NCBI RefSeq assembly: GCF_900115925.1
Contig: NZ_FOYF01000002.1
Location: 406,194 to 470,193, forward strand
DNA from: Bacillus sp. cl95
GTDB taxonomy: Bacteria > Bacillota > Bacilli > Bacillales > Cytobacillaceae
Reading direction: 5' to 3'
Length of the DNA stretch: 64,000 nucleotides
Shown: in pieces, positions 52,535 to 61,166 of the stretch
Layout: every line of letters begins with the position of its first letter
Position numbering within the stretch: the first letter of the stretch is position 1
Program-made: the position numbers and the translations under genes
Notes under the pieces: generated by a model
Told to the model about the DNA's origin: nothing
Seen by the model: only the letters and a program-made list of their open reading frames with translations
The model's database searches: none

Positions 52535-53479
52535 TTAGACAATTTCTTCAGTTTCTAGTGATTCTGAAGTCTCTTTCTCCATCGCGAGTAATCTGTTAAA
52601 CGAAAGGATAGCTACTTCGACTTGTTCATTGTCAGGCTCTTTTGTCGTTAAGAGTTGTAACCATAATCCAGGTAATCCTAAATATTTAAGAACAGGTACA
52701 TCTCTTAGCTTATTTGTGAATTGAAGTACTTCGAACGAAATACCTAAAACAACAGGAATTAGTGCCAAGCGATTGACGACTCGCACCCAAATGGGTTCGG
52801 TGGGAACGAGCATATAGACGAATACTCCGATGATAACAGTAAATAGGATAAAACTACTACCGCAGCGATAATGCAAACGGGATGCAGCTTGAACGTTTTC
52901 GATAGTTAACTCTTTACCCTCTTCAAAAGCGTTTATTACTTTATGTTCGGCACCATGATATTGAAACACTCTTTTCACGATTGGTGTAAGGGATACAAAA
53001 TATATATATGCGAGTAACAGTAAAAGCTTGAAAAAGCCTTCAATTAATATTTGCTCAAAGTCCGTTGAAAATATTGGGCGAGTTAGTTCTGCAAGGAATA
53101 AAGGAATTAAAGTAAAGATAAATTTCCCAAAAAGAAAAGAAATGACACCAATGGCAGCGACGCCTAAATACATCGACAGCTTGGAAACCTCTTTTTCCTT
53201 TATCTTTTCATCTTCATCTGGATGAAGATCGAAACGTTCGGTAGAAAAGTTGAGATGTTTTGAACCGTTTGCACTGGCTTCTATAATCGCTACAATTCCG
53301 CGTAAAAAGGGAATCTTTTTAAGAAGTGTAAACAAAGGGTTTGATTTACGAGGTAAATGAAAATACTCTACTGATTGATCTTTTCTGCGGACTGCTGTGA
53401 CATAATGATGTTTGCCGCCAAACATAACGCCTTCGACGACAGCTTGACCGCCATAAATCGGTTTTGAAATTTTGGACAT
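52535..53479 (-). CDS. yqhQ: DUF1385 family membrane protein YqhQ
   Basis: 314 residues with the DUF1385 hallmark near the N-terminus (YGGQAVVEGVMFGGKHH) and a later FQYHGAEHKVINAFE, whose histidines and glutamates look like a metal site. There are four to five transmembrane helices in the middle and C-terminal half (about 95-120, 130-160, 200-235). The role is unproven; the conserved His-Glu pattern suggests a membrane metalloprotein. I chose ATG 53479 over GTG 53491. Order yqhO-yqhP-yqhQ-yqhR is ancestral. Confidence 0.87.
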   Translation of the reverse strand: MSKISKPIYGGQAVVEGVMFGGKHHYVTAVRRKDQSVEYFHLPRKSNPLFTLLKKIPFLRGIVAIIEASANGSKHLNFSTERFDLHPDEDEKIKEKEVSKLSMYLGVAAIGVISFLFGKFIFTLIPLFLAELTRPIFSTDFEQILIEGFFKLLLLLAYIYFVSLTPIVKRVFQYHGAEHKVINAFEEGKELTIENVQAASRLHYRCGSSFILFTVIIGVFVYMLVPTEPIWVRVVNRLALIPVVLGISFEVLQFTNKLRDVPVLKYLGLPGLWLQLLTTKEPDNEQVEVAILSFNRLLAMEKETSESLETEEIV

Positions 53480-53684
53480 GAATTTAAACACCAGCCTATC
53501 TTATTCTTGCACACTCAGCATAGCATGAATTCTGTATGTACTTACAAGTATTCTACTCGAAAAAAAGAAAAACCTCTATAAGCTTACAAAATAACTACCC
53601 ATTTTCCATCAAATTAGATAATTTTCCAATGTTCATGCAAACGATTTTAATTGCTGGGACATAATATGGGTGGAGGTGGTCTAA

Positions 53685-54197
53685 ATGTCGGATGAAAGCA
53701 AAAAGGAACAAACGGAAAGAGCAAAACCAATGTCTTTTATTTCTATGATAGTAGTTACGGGACTATTTGGTGGAGTGTTTTGGAGTTCAATTGGCCTATT
53801 AGCTCATTATTTCAGTTTTACAACAATCCATCCAAGAGTAATCCTAGAGCCTTGGGCAATTGGAGAGTGGAAACATGGCTGGCTTGGAACGTTGATTTCA
53901 CTCGGGATTATTGGGTTGATTTCTATCGGAGTGGCTTTTCTCTACTATATTCTCCTAAGAAAGTTAAAGAGCATCTGGATAGGAGCTGCATTTGGCCTTG
54001 TACTGTTCGTACTAGTATTATTCGTACTAAACCCCATTTTCCCTGGTATCGAGCCAATACGGGATATCGGTCGTAATACACTCATTACTACGGGGTGTTT
54101 GTATCTTTTATATGGAGTCTTCATTGGTTTTTCTATTTCATATGAAGAAACTGAACAGCAGCTTCAACGGAAGAAAACGAAACAGGCATCAACATAA
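53685..54197 (+). CDS. yqhR: YqhR family membrane protein
   Basis: 170 residues, about four transmembrane helices (about 17-40, 62-85, 98-115, 135-155). It corresponds to YqhR in the yqhQ-yqhR-aroQ order, including the motif HPRVILEPWAIGEWKHGW-like region near residues 47-64. GGAGGTGG lies before the ATG. In spore-formers it is annotated as a conserved membrane protein of unknown role. Confidence 0.85.
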   Translation: MSDESKKEQTERAKPMSFISMIVVTGLFGGVFWSSIGLLAHYFSFTTIHPRVILEPWAIGEWKHGWLGTLISLGIIGLISIGVAFLYYILLRKLKSIWIGAAFGLVLFVLVLFVLNPIFPGIEPIRDIGRNTLITTGCLYLLYGVFIGFSISYEETEQQLQRKKTKQAST

Positions 54198-54313
54198 ATT
54201 ATCTTTCGATAGTGAGAAAAATAAGCTTGTGATAGAATGTTCATATTGGACATTCTTTTTCATTATTCTAAATAAAGAAAATGTCTTTAAGATGTAAAAT
54301 CAGGAGAGTCCTT

Positions 54314-54760
54314 ATGAGGAAAATATTGTTGTTGAACGGTCCAAACTTAAACTTGCTTGGTAAACGTGAACCTGAAATTTATGGGTACACAACGCTGGGC
54401 GACATCGAGCAAAATCTAGTAGGGCTTGGTAAAACTTTGGGTATGGAAGTTTCCTGTTTTCAATCTAACCATGAAGGTGCGATTATAGACAAGCTTCATG
54501 AGGCAAATGAAAGAGAGTACTTCGGCATTATTTTTAATCCGGGAGCTTTTACTCATTATAGTTATGCCATACGTGATGCGGTGGCAGGAATAAAGGTGCC
54601 CGTTATCGAAGTACATATTTCAAATGTTCATGCACGTGAAGAATTCCGTCATCAATCTGTTATTGCACCAGTTACTAAAGGACAAATTATTGGTTTGGGA
54701 ATCAAAGGTTATGAACTTGCCTTAAACGCTTTATATGAAAGGGAGAGAGAACATGAATAA
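54314..54760 (+). CDS. aroQ: Type II 3-dehydroquinate dehydratase AroQ
   Basis: A 148-residue enzyme of the shikimate pathway. LLLNGPNLNLLGKREPEIYG near residues 4-23 includes the active-site arginine and tyrosine; FQSNHEGAIIDKLHEA, NPGAFTHYSYAIRDA and IEVHISNVHAREEFR complete the active site with the catalytic histidine. I chose ATG 54314, with AGGAGAG before it, over ATG 54281. It overlaps yqhT by eight bases. Together with aroK, it places two shikimate enzymes in this window. Confidence 0.95.
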   Translation: MRKILLLNGPNLNLLGKREPEIYGYTTLGDIEQNLVGLGKTLGMEVSCFQSNHEGAIIDKLHEANEREYFGIIFNPGAFTHYSYAIRDAVAGIKVPVIEVHISNVHAREEFRHQSVIAPVTKGQIIGLGIKGYELALNALYEREREHE

Positions 54761-55814
54761 AATAGAAAAATTAAGATCTGACTTTTCAAAGTTAAACATT
54801 GATGGAATGTTGATTACTAGTGGTATGAACCGCCGATATATGAGCAATTTTACAGGTTCATCTGGAGCGGTATTGTTAAGTGAGGGGAAAGCCCAGTTTA
54901 TTACAGATTTTCGCTATATGGAACAAGCTGAAAAGCAATGTGCTGGTTTTGAAATTGTCCAACACAAGGAGACATTACCAGAAGAAGTAGCTCAACAGGT
55001 AAAAAATCTTGGAATTACAAAGCTTGGTTTTGAACAGGATCACTTAACATATTCGGCATTTAAGACATACGAAAAAGCGATTGATGTAGAGCTTGTACCC
55101 GTTTCAGGGGCCATTGAAAAGTTACGCTTGATTAAGACAGACGCAGAGATTAATATATTAAAGGAAGCAGCGGACATTGCTGATGCCGCTTTTAAACACA
55201 TTCTTGATTTCATTCGTCCGGGTATTACAGAGTTAGACGTTTCGAATGAACTTGAGTTCTTTATGAGAAAAGCGGGTGCAACATCATCTTCATTTGATAT
55301 CATTGTGGCTTCTGGATACCGTTCTGCACTGCCTCATGGCGTCGCAACTGAAAAGATCATAGAAAAAGGTGACTTTGTGACACTTGATTTTGGTGCGTAT
55401 CATAAAGGCTATGTGTCAGATATCACGCGCACAATTTCAGTAGGACAACCTGTTGAAAAGCTTCGTGAAATTTATGACATCGTGCTTGAAGCGCAATTGC
55501 GTGGTATGGCAGGAATAAAGCCGGGTATGACTGGTAAAGAAGCGGATGCCCTTACAAGGAATTTTATCGTTGAAAAGGGCTTCGGTGAATATTTTGGACA
55601 TTCGACAGGTCATGGGATCGGACTTGAAGTGCATGAAGGTCCTGCATTATCTATGAAATCCAATACAATTCTTGAGCCTGGAATGGTTGTAACCGTTGAA
55701 CCTGGTATTTATATTCCTGGTCTTGGAGGAGTTAGGATCGAGGACGATACGCTCATCACTTTGGATCATAATGAGTCGTTCACTCATTCAACAAAAGAAC
55801 TCATTATACTTTAA
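54753..55814 (+). CDS. yqhT: M24 family Xaa-Pro aminopeptidase YqhT
   Basis: 353 residues: an N-terminal creatinase-like domain (1-125) and a pita-bread metallopeptidase domain. Metal ligands: DFGAYHKGYVSDITRT (two aspartates near residues 212-223), the histidine of FGHSTGHGIGLEVHEGP, and glutamates in VEPGIY and RIEDD. It removes N-terminal residues before proline. I chose ATG 54753, with AAAGGGAGAG upstream. It overlaps aroQ and is followed by efp 23 bases later; the yqhS-yqhT-efp order is conserved and fits efp's role at proline stretches. Confidence 0.93.
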   Translation: MNKIEKLRSDFSKLNIDGMLITSGMNRRYMSNFTGSSGAVLLSEGKAQFITDFRYMEQAEKQCAGFEIVQHKETLPEEVAQQVKNLGITKLGFEQDHLTYSAFKTYEKAIDVELVPVSGAIEKLRLIKTDAEINILKEAADIADAAFKHILDFIRPGITELDVSNELEFFMRKAGATSSSFDIIVASGYRSALPHGVATEKIIEKGDFVTLDFGAYHKGYVSDITRTISVGQPVEKLREIYDIVLEAQLRGMAGIKPGMTGKEADALTRNFIVEKGFGEYFGHSTGHGIGLEVHEGPALSMKSNTILEPGMVVTVEPGIYIPGLGGVRIEDDTLITLDHNESFTHSTKELIIL

Positions 55815-55837
55815 TGAATTTTTAGGAGGATTTACAC

Positions 55838-56395
55838 ATGATTTCAGTAAACGATTTTCGTACTGGATTAACAATCGAAGTTGACAACGGAATTTGGCGC
55901 GTATTGGATTTCCAACACGTTAAACCAGGTAAAGGTGCAGCTTTTGTACGTTCTAAACTTCGTAACCTTCGTACTGGAGCAATTCAGGAGAAGACATTCC
56001 GTGCAGGTGAAAAAGTAGCGAAAGCTCAAATTGACAACCCAAAAATGCAATATTTATATGCTAGCGGTGATCAGCATGTATTTATGAATAATGAAACTTA
56101 CGATCAAATCGAACTTCCTGCAAGTGCAATCGAATACGAATTGAAGTTCTTGAAAGAAAATATGGAAGTTTATATCATGACGTATCAAGGTGAAACACTT
56201 GGAGTAGAACTTCCAAACACAGTTGAGTTAGAAGTAACTGAAACTGAGCCTGGTATCAAAGGCGATACTGCTTCTGGCGGTACAAAGCCGGCAATCCTTG
56301 AAACAGGACTGAGCGTTCAAGTTCCTTTCTTCATCAACCAAGGCGACCGCTTAATCATCAATACTACTGATAGTTCTTACGTATCAAGAGCATAG
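55838..56395 (+). CDS. efp: Elongation factor P Efp
   Basis: 185 residues, full length: an N-terminal KOW-like domain and two OB domains, with the loop [12 protein letters not shown] and K32 at the tip that contacts the peptidyl-tRNA. The C-terminal signature [17 protein letters not shown] is present. EF-P relieves ribosome stalling at polyproline. In B. subtilis K32 is 5-aminopentanol-modified. GGAGGA lies before the ATG. Confidence 0.97.
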   Translation: MISVNDFRTGLTIEVDNGIWRVLDFQHVKPGKGAAFVRSKLRNLRTGAIQEKTFRAGEKVAKAQIDNPKMQYLYASGDQHVFMNNETYDQIELPASAIEYELKFLKENMEVYIMTYQGETLGVELPNTVELEVTETEPGIKGDTASGGTKPAILETGLSVQVPFFINQGDRLIINTTDSSYVSRA

Positions 56396-56400
56396 AAATT

Positions 56401-56443
56401 AAAAATAGCCCTTTTGTCCATTCGGATAAGAGGGCTATTTTTT
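56401..56443 (+). terminator. Terminator after efp
   Basis: AAAAATAGCCCT pairs with AGGGCTATTTTT, with an inner GTCC/GGAT-type stem, followed by a T-run; it also works for minus-strand transcripts. Confidence 0.85.
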
Positions 56444-56557
56444 GTTTCGCTGTTTTCTATAGTTGTGTGAAGGCATGGAAGAATGTCCAATCTCTGGTCT
56501 TAATCCGCCGTTCATGATTAGAATAGTTTTTAATGCTTTACAACCATTCAACCTCAT
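56435..56557 (-). CDS. Possible 40-residue coupled small protein
   Basis: An ATG begins four bases after the stop codon of the SIMPL gene (TAACAAAATG) and opens a frame of 40 codons. The product is basic, ending PSHNYRKQRNKK, and contains GGLRPEIGHSSM. No own ribosome site is visible; translation would rely on re-initiation. The frame enters the efp terminator. It could equally be chance. Confidence 0.25.
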   Translation of the reverse strand: MRLNGCKALKTILIMNGGLRPEIGHSSMPSHNYRKQRNKK

Positions 56558-56561
56558 TTTG

Positions 56562-57248
56562 TTATGAAAAATAGGAGTATCTGGCAGAGACAATTGCTTT
56601 GATGGTAATTTGGCCGGGTTCAATAGGAGTTGTACTTACCCCCTTCACGAACATTGCTGGCTGTTCGTATACTGGCCGTTGTTCATCTTGACCCTCTGTC
56701 ACTGCAAATGGTACGGGATTTAGTTTGACATTTAGAGTTCCTGCGAGCGTTTCAGCTTTTTTGTTAGCCTGCAATAATGCTGCCTTCAGAGCTTGTAAAT
56801 AGATTTCGTCTTCTTTGCTTGAATAGAATCTTACATTTGAAACGTAATTTGCTCCACTATCTACAGCTGTATCAACTACCTTGCCCACTGACCGGATGTC
56901 ATCCACTTCCACACTCAAATAATGAGTCACCTTATATCCTCTAAAGACCTGTTTGCCATCTATATAATTATATTCTGTATCTATTCGGTATTCAGTTGTT
57001 CTGATTTGTTCTTTTTTTATTCCAATTTTAACGAGAGCTGCAGTAACTGCTGTTATAATTACAGCATTTTTACTTTGAGCCTCTTTCAAGTCCTTACTTT
57101 CTGTAATCGCTCCTAAAGTGACGCTTGCCTTATCAGGCTGTACAAGTATTTCAGAACCTCCTGTCACCCTTAAGACATTCGTTTCGTGTCTATAGTTGGG
57201 TTGGTAGGGTATTTGTCGTGAATCATGCATCGGATAATGATAGTTCAA
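56562..57248 (-). CDS. SIMPL domain (DUF541) protein
   Basis: 228 residues. It has a DUF541/SIMPL domain from about residue 20: VLRVTGGSEILVQPDKASVTL, then EAQSKNAVIITAVTAALVKIGIKKEQIRTTEY (shown in part: NAVIITAVTAALVKIGIK), and near the end TPIEPGQITIKAIVSARY. No signal peptide is visible, so it is probably cytoplasmic or exported another way; function unknown. I chose TTG 57248, with GGAGGAGG six bases upstream; longer readings run into the adjacent repeat. It occupies the interval that in B. subtilis holds yqhV, between efp and spoIIIAA. Confidence 0.8.
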   Translation of the reverse strand: MNYHYPMHDSRQIPYQPNYRHETNVLRVTGGSEILVQPDKASVTLGAITESKDLKEAQSKNAVIITAVTAALVKIGIKKEQIRTTEYRIDTEYNYIDGKQVFRGYKVTHYLSVEVDDIRSVGKVVDTAVDSGANYVSNVRFYSSKEDEIYLQALKAALLQANKKAETLAGTLNVKLNPVPFAVTEGQDEQRPVYEQPAMFVKGVSTTPIEPGQITIKAIVSARYSYFS

Positions 57249-57277
57249 AGAAACCTCCTCCTTCTTACTTTCTTTTA

Positions 57278-57683
57278 GGCTGTTTTCGTAAACTTTGCTG
57301 CTATTTAATAAGTTGAAGTAGAGGTTGATTTCCGCTCCAGGATGCTCGCTTTCCGTGGACGAATTATGAAAAAGCCCTAATGCCGACTTTTTCATGGGCA
57401 AATTCTTCTCGGGGCGGACGGTGAGCCTCCTCGGCGCATTCGCGCCTGCGGGATCTCCTCTATCCCGCTGCTCCCACAGGACATTGCTTGACTCCCTTGA
57501 ATGGACCCACGCACGAAGGAAATTCGATAGCACAAGGAATTCTTCCCTGAATATACATCGCACGATATTATGCGATAGCATAATGGAGGATTTTCGAGGA
57601 GTCCCGCACCTTCCGCTTCAATTAATACTAGGTTTACTTTCACAAAACTTATTCCAAAAACAACAATCTTTTAGAAAAGAGCC
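57278..57683. repeat. MITE-like repeat, composite copy (406 bp) with near-perfect target duplication
   Basis: Ends GGCTGTTTTCGTAAAC and TTTAGAAAAGAGCC are group 2-like, while the interior (GTTGATTTCCGCTCCAGG, GAGCCTCCTCGGCG, GGATTTTCGAGGAGTCCC) is like the group 1 copy at 32362, in inverted order. Flanks TTCTTTTA (57270-57277) and TTCTGTTA (57684-57691) match 7/8. The left flank is 22 bp before the start of the SIMPL gene, so that gene's promoter must lie inside the element. Confidence 0.8.
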
Positions 57684-57783
57684 TTCTGTTATAAATTAAT
57701 ACGGCTGAGGATGCCTAAACATTCCTTTTGGAGTATTCCCTAACCTCTAAATTCAAATATTACTAGATTTAAGAGCCGTGAAA

Positions 57784-57813
57784 GTCATAAAGCACAAGAG
57801 ACGACCATACATT
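57784..57813 (+). promoter_or_regulatory. Sigma-E promoter of the spoIIIA operon
   Basis: -35 GTCATAA (57784-57790) and -10 CATACATT (57806-57813) with a 15-bp gap fit the sigma-E consensus closely, 33 bases before the spoIIIAA ATG. In B. subtilis this operon is transcribed by sigma-E in the mother cell. Confidence 0.85.
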
Positions 57814-57845
57814 TTAAATAATGAGACAAGCAACAGGGAGGAAAA

Positions 57846-58772
57846 ATGGTGGACAGTGTACTATCTTTTTTACCCAAAAATATCGCAGATAAGTTGAAAC
57901 AAATCCCTCCACGTGAATTATATGAGCTTGAGGAAATTCGTGTCCGAATTAACCGACCAGTTGAGTTAACGTTAAAAGGCGCTCCAAAATTCATTCCATA
58001 TGTTGTTAGCCAAGATGATGGGGTTCACCTGTTGAACAAAATAAGTCAATTTTCCCTCTATACGTTAGAGGAGGAGTTGAAACGTGGTTATATCACGGTA
58101 GAGGGTGGGCACCGGATAGGGTTGGCAGGTAAAGTCATTTTAGAAAGTGGAAAGGTGAAAGCGATCCGAGATATTTCCTCCTTCAATATTCGGATCGCTC
58201 GCGAAAAAATGGGGATAGCTGAAGAGATTATGCCGTTCCTATTTGAAGAAGATTGGCTCCATACAATGATTATTGGGCCCCCCCAAACCGGTAAAACAAC
58301 CTTGCTGCGTGATATCGCCAGGATTATCTCTTCAGGGGATCCGAGGAATGGCCGCTCAGCCTTTAAAGTAGGAATCGTTGACGAAAGGTCAGAAATTGCT
58401 GGAAGTGTGAACGGGATTCCACAAATGACGTTTGGCCATCGAGTAGATGTACTCGATGCTTGTCCGAAAGCTGAAGGAATGATGATGATGATTCGTTCGA
58501 TGAGTCCTGAAGTACTTGTTGTTGATGAAATAGGGAGAAGGGAAGATGCTGAAGCGATCATGGAGGCCGTCAATGCTGGAATTAAACTCATTATGACAAC
58601 TCACGGTAAATCACTGGATGAAATAAAGAATAGACCATTCTTGAAATCTATATTGGAACAAGGGATTTTTCAAAGATATATTGAGCTGAATAGACGAAAC
58701 GGCCCTGGTAATGTTACGCAAATTCTCGATGGAAGCGGCAGGAAGATTCCGACAGAAGTGAGAGTGACCTAA
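57846..58772 (+). CDS. spoIIIAA: Stage III sporulation ATPase SpoIIIAA
   Basis: 308 residues, a secretion-type AAA ATPase of the SpoIIIA-SpoIIQ complex that links mother cell and forespore. Walker A IIGPPQTGKTTLLRD near residues 139-153, Walker B VLVVDEIGRREDAEA near 220-234, and a final TTHGKSLDEI. The N-terminal domain carries GYITVEGGHRIGLAGKV. It resembles type II/IV secretion ATPases and probably powers the channel. CAGGGAGG lies before the ATG. First gene of an eight-gene operon behind a sigma-E promoter. Confidence 0.95.
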   Translation: MVDSVLSFLPKNIADKLKQIPPRELYELEEIRVRINRPVELTLKGAPKFIPYVVSQDDGVHLLNKISQFSLYTLEEELKRGYITVEGGHRIGLAGKVILESGKVKAIRDISSFNIRIAREKMGIAEEIMPFLFEEDWLHTMIIGPPQTGKTTLLRDIARIISSGDPRNGRSAFKVGIVDERSEIAGSVNGIPQMTFGHRVDVLDACPKAEGMMMMIRSMSPEVLVVDEIGRREDAEAIMEAVNAGIKLIMTTHGKSLDEIKNRPFLKSILEQGIFQRYIELNRRNGPGNVTQILDGSGRKIPTEVRVT

Positions 58773-59288
58773 ATGATGAAATTGATTGGGGCTATATTTA
58801 TTATCGTTGCCACTACTTGGACAGGTTTTGAAGCATCAAGGCATTTAAGTGAAAGACCAAAGCAGTTGAGAATGTTAAAGTCGGCGCTGCAATCCTTAGA
58901 AGCGGAAATCATGTATGGGCATACTCCCTTGCACGAAGCGTCCAGAAGGCTTTCGACTCAAATACCACGCCCTCTATCTTGGTTTTTTGAATCTTTCGCC
59001 AAGAAGCTGACACAGACGGAAACAACTGTGAAAGAAGCTTGGGAGGAAAGTTTGAAAGAGGTTTGGAGACTAACTGCACTAAAGCAAGGTGAATTCGAGA
59101 TCATGAAGCAATTTGGAGAGACATTAGGACGACATGATCGATATTCCCAACAAAAACAAATCATGCTTACCCTTTCCCATCTAGAAAGAGAAGAAGTGGA
59201 TGCGAGAGAGAGACAAGCGAAATACGAGAAAATGGTAAAAAGTCTAGGATTCCTTTCCGGATTATTACTCATCATCTTACTGATTTAG
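58773..59288 (+). CDS. spoIIIAB: Stage III sporulation protein SpoIIIAB
   Basis: 171 residues, GspF-like platform subunit: N-terminal membrane helix (about 3-19), helical bundle with LRMLKSALQSLEAEIMYGHTPL near residues 33-54, and a C-terminal helix (about 155-171). It starts directly after the spoIIIAA stop (no gap) at an ATGATG; the ribosome site is weak, so coupling is likely. Confidence 0.93.
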   Translation: MMKLIGAIFIIVATTWTGFEASRHLSERPKQLRMLKSALQSLEAEIMYGHTPLHEASRRLSTQIPRPLSWFFESFAKKLTQTETTVKEAWEESLKEVWRLTALKQGEFEIMKQFGETLGRHDRYSQQKQIMLTLSHLEREEVDARERQAKYEKMVKSLGFLSGLLLIILLI

Positions 59289-59305
59289 TTATAGGAGGAG
59301 ACTTA

Positions 59306-59512
59306 ATGGGCTTAGAAGTAGATATCATCTTTAAGATTGCCGGCGTAGGAATTGTCGTGGCTTTTTTGCATACAGTATTAGATCAGGTGGGCAAGAAGGA
59401 GTATGCACAGTGGGTTACTTTGTTCGGGTTTATCTATATTTTGTTTCAAGTTGCAACCATCGTCGATAATCTTTTCCAAAAAATAAAATCTGTATTCTTA
59501 TTTCAGAGCTAA
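59306..59512 (+). CDS. spoIIIAC: Stage III sporulation protein SpoIIIAC
   Basis: 68 residues, two membrane helices (about 7-26 and 36-56), with the family pattern IFKIAGVGIVVAFLHTVLDQ and GKKEYAQWVTLFGFIYIL. AGGAGGAG precedes the ATG. A small membrane subunit paralogous to SpoIIIAD. Confidence 0.95.
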   Translation: MGLEVDIIFKIAGVGIVVAFLHTVLDQVGKKEYAQWVTLFGFIYILFQVATIVDNLFQKIKSVFLFQS

Positions 59513-59526
59513 AGGGGGGATTTGCC

Positions 59527-59916
59527 ATTGAGATCCTTCAAATAATCGGCGTAGCTTTTGTATCTACCTTTCTCGCTCTGATTGTTAAAGAACAAAAACC
59601 GAATTTTGCATTCTTGCTCATCGTTTTTGTAGGATGTGCCATTTTTCTTTTCTTGGTGGACCAAATTTACGAAATCATTCACATGATTGAAAGGATAGCT
59701 GTGAATGCCAACGTAAATCTCGTCTATGTTGAAACGATTCTGAAGATTATAGGCATTGCCTACATTGCTGAATTTGCAGCACAAATTACAAAGGATGCCG
59801 GGCAAGGTGCAATTGCATCGAAGATTGAACTGGGAGGGAAAATCATGATCCTTGCCATGGCTATTCCAATCCTCACTCTTTTAATTGAAACGATCGTTAA
59901 ATTAATACCGAGTTAG
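59527..59916 (+). CDS. spoIIIAD: Stage III sporulation protein SpoIIIAD (apparent ATT start)
   Basis: 129 residues when read from ATT 59527: (M)EILQIIGVAFVSTFLALIVK-EQKP... then VDQIYEIIHMIERIAVNANV and the AAQITKDAGQGAIASKIELG segment, three to four helices in all. This matches the expected full SpoIIIAD length. There is no in-frame ATG, GTG or TTG between the stop at 59467-59469 and TTG 59614, which would delete the first helix (29 residues). AAAGGGGGGA lies seven bases before the ATT, in the right place. Hence a non-canonical ATT start is the best reading; an error in the sequence at this codon is the alternative. Confidence 0.85.
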   Translation: MEILQIIGVAFVSTFLALIVKEQKPNFAFLLIVFVGCAIFLFLVDQIYEIIHMIERIAVNANVNLVYVETILKIIGIAYIAEFAAQITKDAGQGAIASKIELGGKIMILAMAIPILTLLIETIVKLIPS

Positions 59917-59954
59917 AGATAGAAACGTGTCTTTACCTAAATCGAGGTGAAAAG

Positions 59955-61154
59955 ATGAAGCATCGAATCTTGTTTATTTTTATTATTACGCTCCCGTTAT
60001 TTTTCCTGATTTCTTCGAATGTACAAGCATCACCAAAAGTGGAAGAAGCAAGTAATACAGTTTCGACAGATGCCTTGGTCAATTCCCAACTGGAATCATT
60101 GAATTTGGACGAGCTAAAGCAGTTTTGGGATGATGTCATCCATAAATATGGAGGTTATCTGCCAGAAAGTCAAAAGGGCAGCCTTTACGATTTTATTAAA
60201 GGGGACAAACAGTTTTCCTTTAAACACTGGGTTCAAGGTATCCTTAAATTTACCTTCCAGGAATTCATCGTAAACGGAAAACTACTTGGCTCCTTGATCA
60301 TGCTTACCATATTCAGCATGTTCTTACAATCCCTACAAAATGCATTTGAACAAAGTACCATTAGCAAAGTAGCATACTCCATAATTTTCATGGTCCTTGT
60401 GATTATTGCTTTGAATAGTTTTCACGTAGCCATTGATTACACGAATGAAGCAATAGGAACAATGATTTCATTCATACTGGCTCTCATTCCTTTGTTGCTG
60501 GCATTGATTGCTTCATCAGGTGGAATCGTATCTGCAGCTTTCTTCCATCCGGTGATTCTCTTCCTTATGAATATGAGTGGCATTTTGATTCAATATGTGA
60601 TTCTTCCGATGCTTTTCATGGCAACATTATTAAGTATTGTTAGTACCCTTTCAGAACAATACAAAGTGAGTCAATTGGCAAATTTATTAAGAAATTGGAG
60701 TATCGGTCTTCTCGGCCTTTTCTTGACCGTTTTTCTTGGCGTCATTTCTGTCCAGGGAGCCTCTGCAGCAGTTACAGACGGGATTACCATTAGGACAGCC
60801 AAGTTTATTACAGGAAATTTCATACCTGTCATTGGTAGAGTGTTCACTGACGCGGCTGATACGGTAGTTAGTGCTTCCGTTCTGTTGAAAAATACGGTCG
60901 GCATTGCCGGTGTCGCAATCTTATTACTTATAGTTGCTTTTCCGGCAATTAAGATTTTGATGATTGCTTTTATTTATAAATTTGCAGCAGCAATCCTCCA
61001 ACCATTAGGGGGCGGACCTGTCATCAAGTGCCTAGATATTATTAGTAAAAGCGTAATATACGTATTTGCCGCACTAGGCATCGTATCGCTGATGTTTTTT
61101 CTAAGTATTACCGTCATTGTTGCAGCAGGGAATTTAACAATGATGATGAGATAG
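59955..61154 (+). CDS. spoIIIAE: Stage III sporulation protein SpoIIIAE
   Basis: 399 residues: signal peptide with probable cleavage after VQA (about residue 25), then a soluble part (about 30-100), then seven or so membrane helices from about residue 105 to the C-terminus, with the conserved SSGGIVSAAFFHPVILFL near residues 188-205. It is the largest membrane subunit of the SpoIIIA channel. GAGGTG lies before the ATG; 38 bases after spoIIIAD. Confidence 0.95.
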   Translation: MKHRILFIFIITLPLFFLISSNVQASPKVEEASNTVSTDALVNSQLESLNLDELKQFWDDVIHKYGGYLPESQKGSLYDFIKGDKQFSFKHWVQGILKFTFQEFIVNGKLLGSLIMLTIFSMFLQSLQNAFEQSTISKVAYSIIFMVLVIIALNSFHVAIDYTNEAIGTMISFILALIPLLLALIASSGGIVSAAFFHPVILFLMNMSGILIQYVILPMLFMATLLSIVSTLSEQYKVSQLANLLRNWSIGLLGLFLTVFLGVISVQGASAAVTDGITIRTAKFITGNFIPVIGRVFTDAADTVVSASVLLKNTVGIAGVAILLLIVAFPAIKILMIAFIYKFAAAILQPLGGGPVIKCLDIISKSVIYVFAALGIVSLMFFLSITVIVAAGNLTMMMR

Positions 61155-61166
61155 GGGGTGGGGTTA

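Noticed and set aside
57249-57581. Longer N-terminus of the SIMPL protein reading through upstream sequence
   Set aside because: That part is the mobile repeat; a strong GGAGGAGG site serves TTG 57248.
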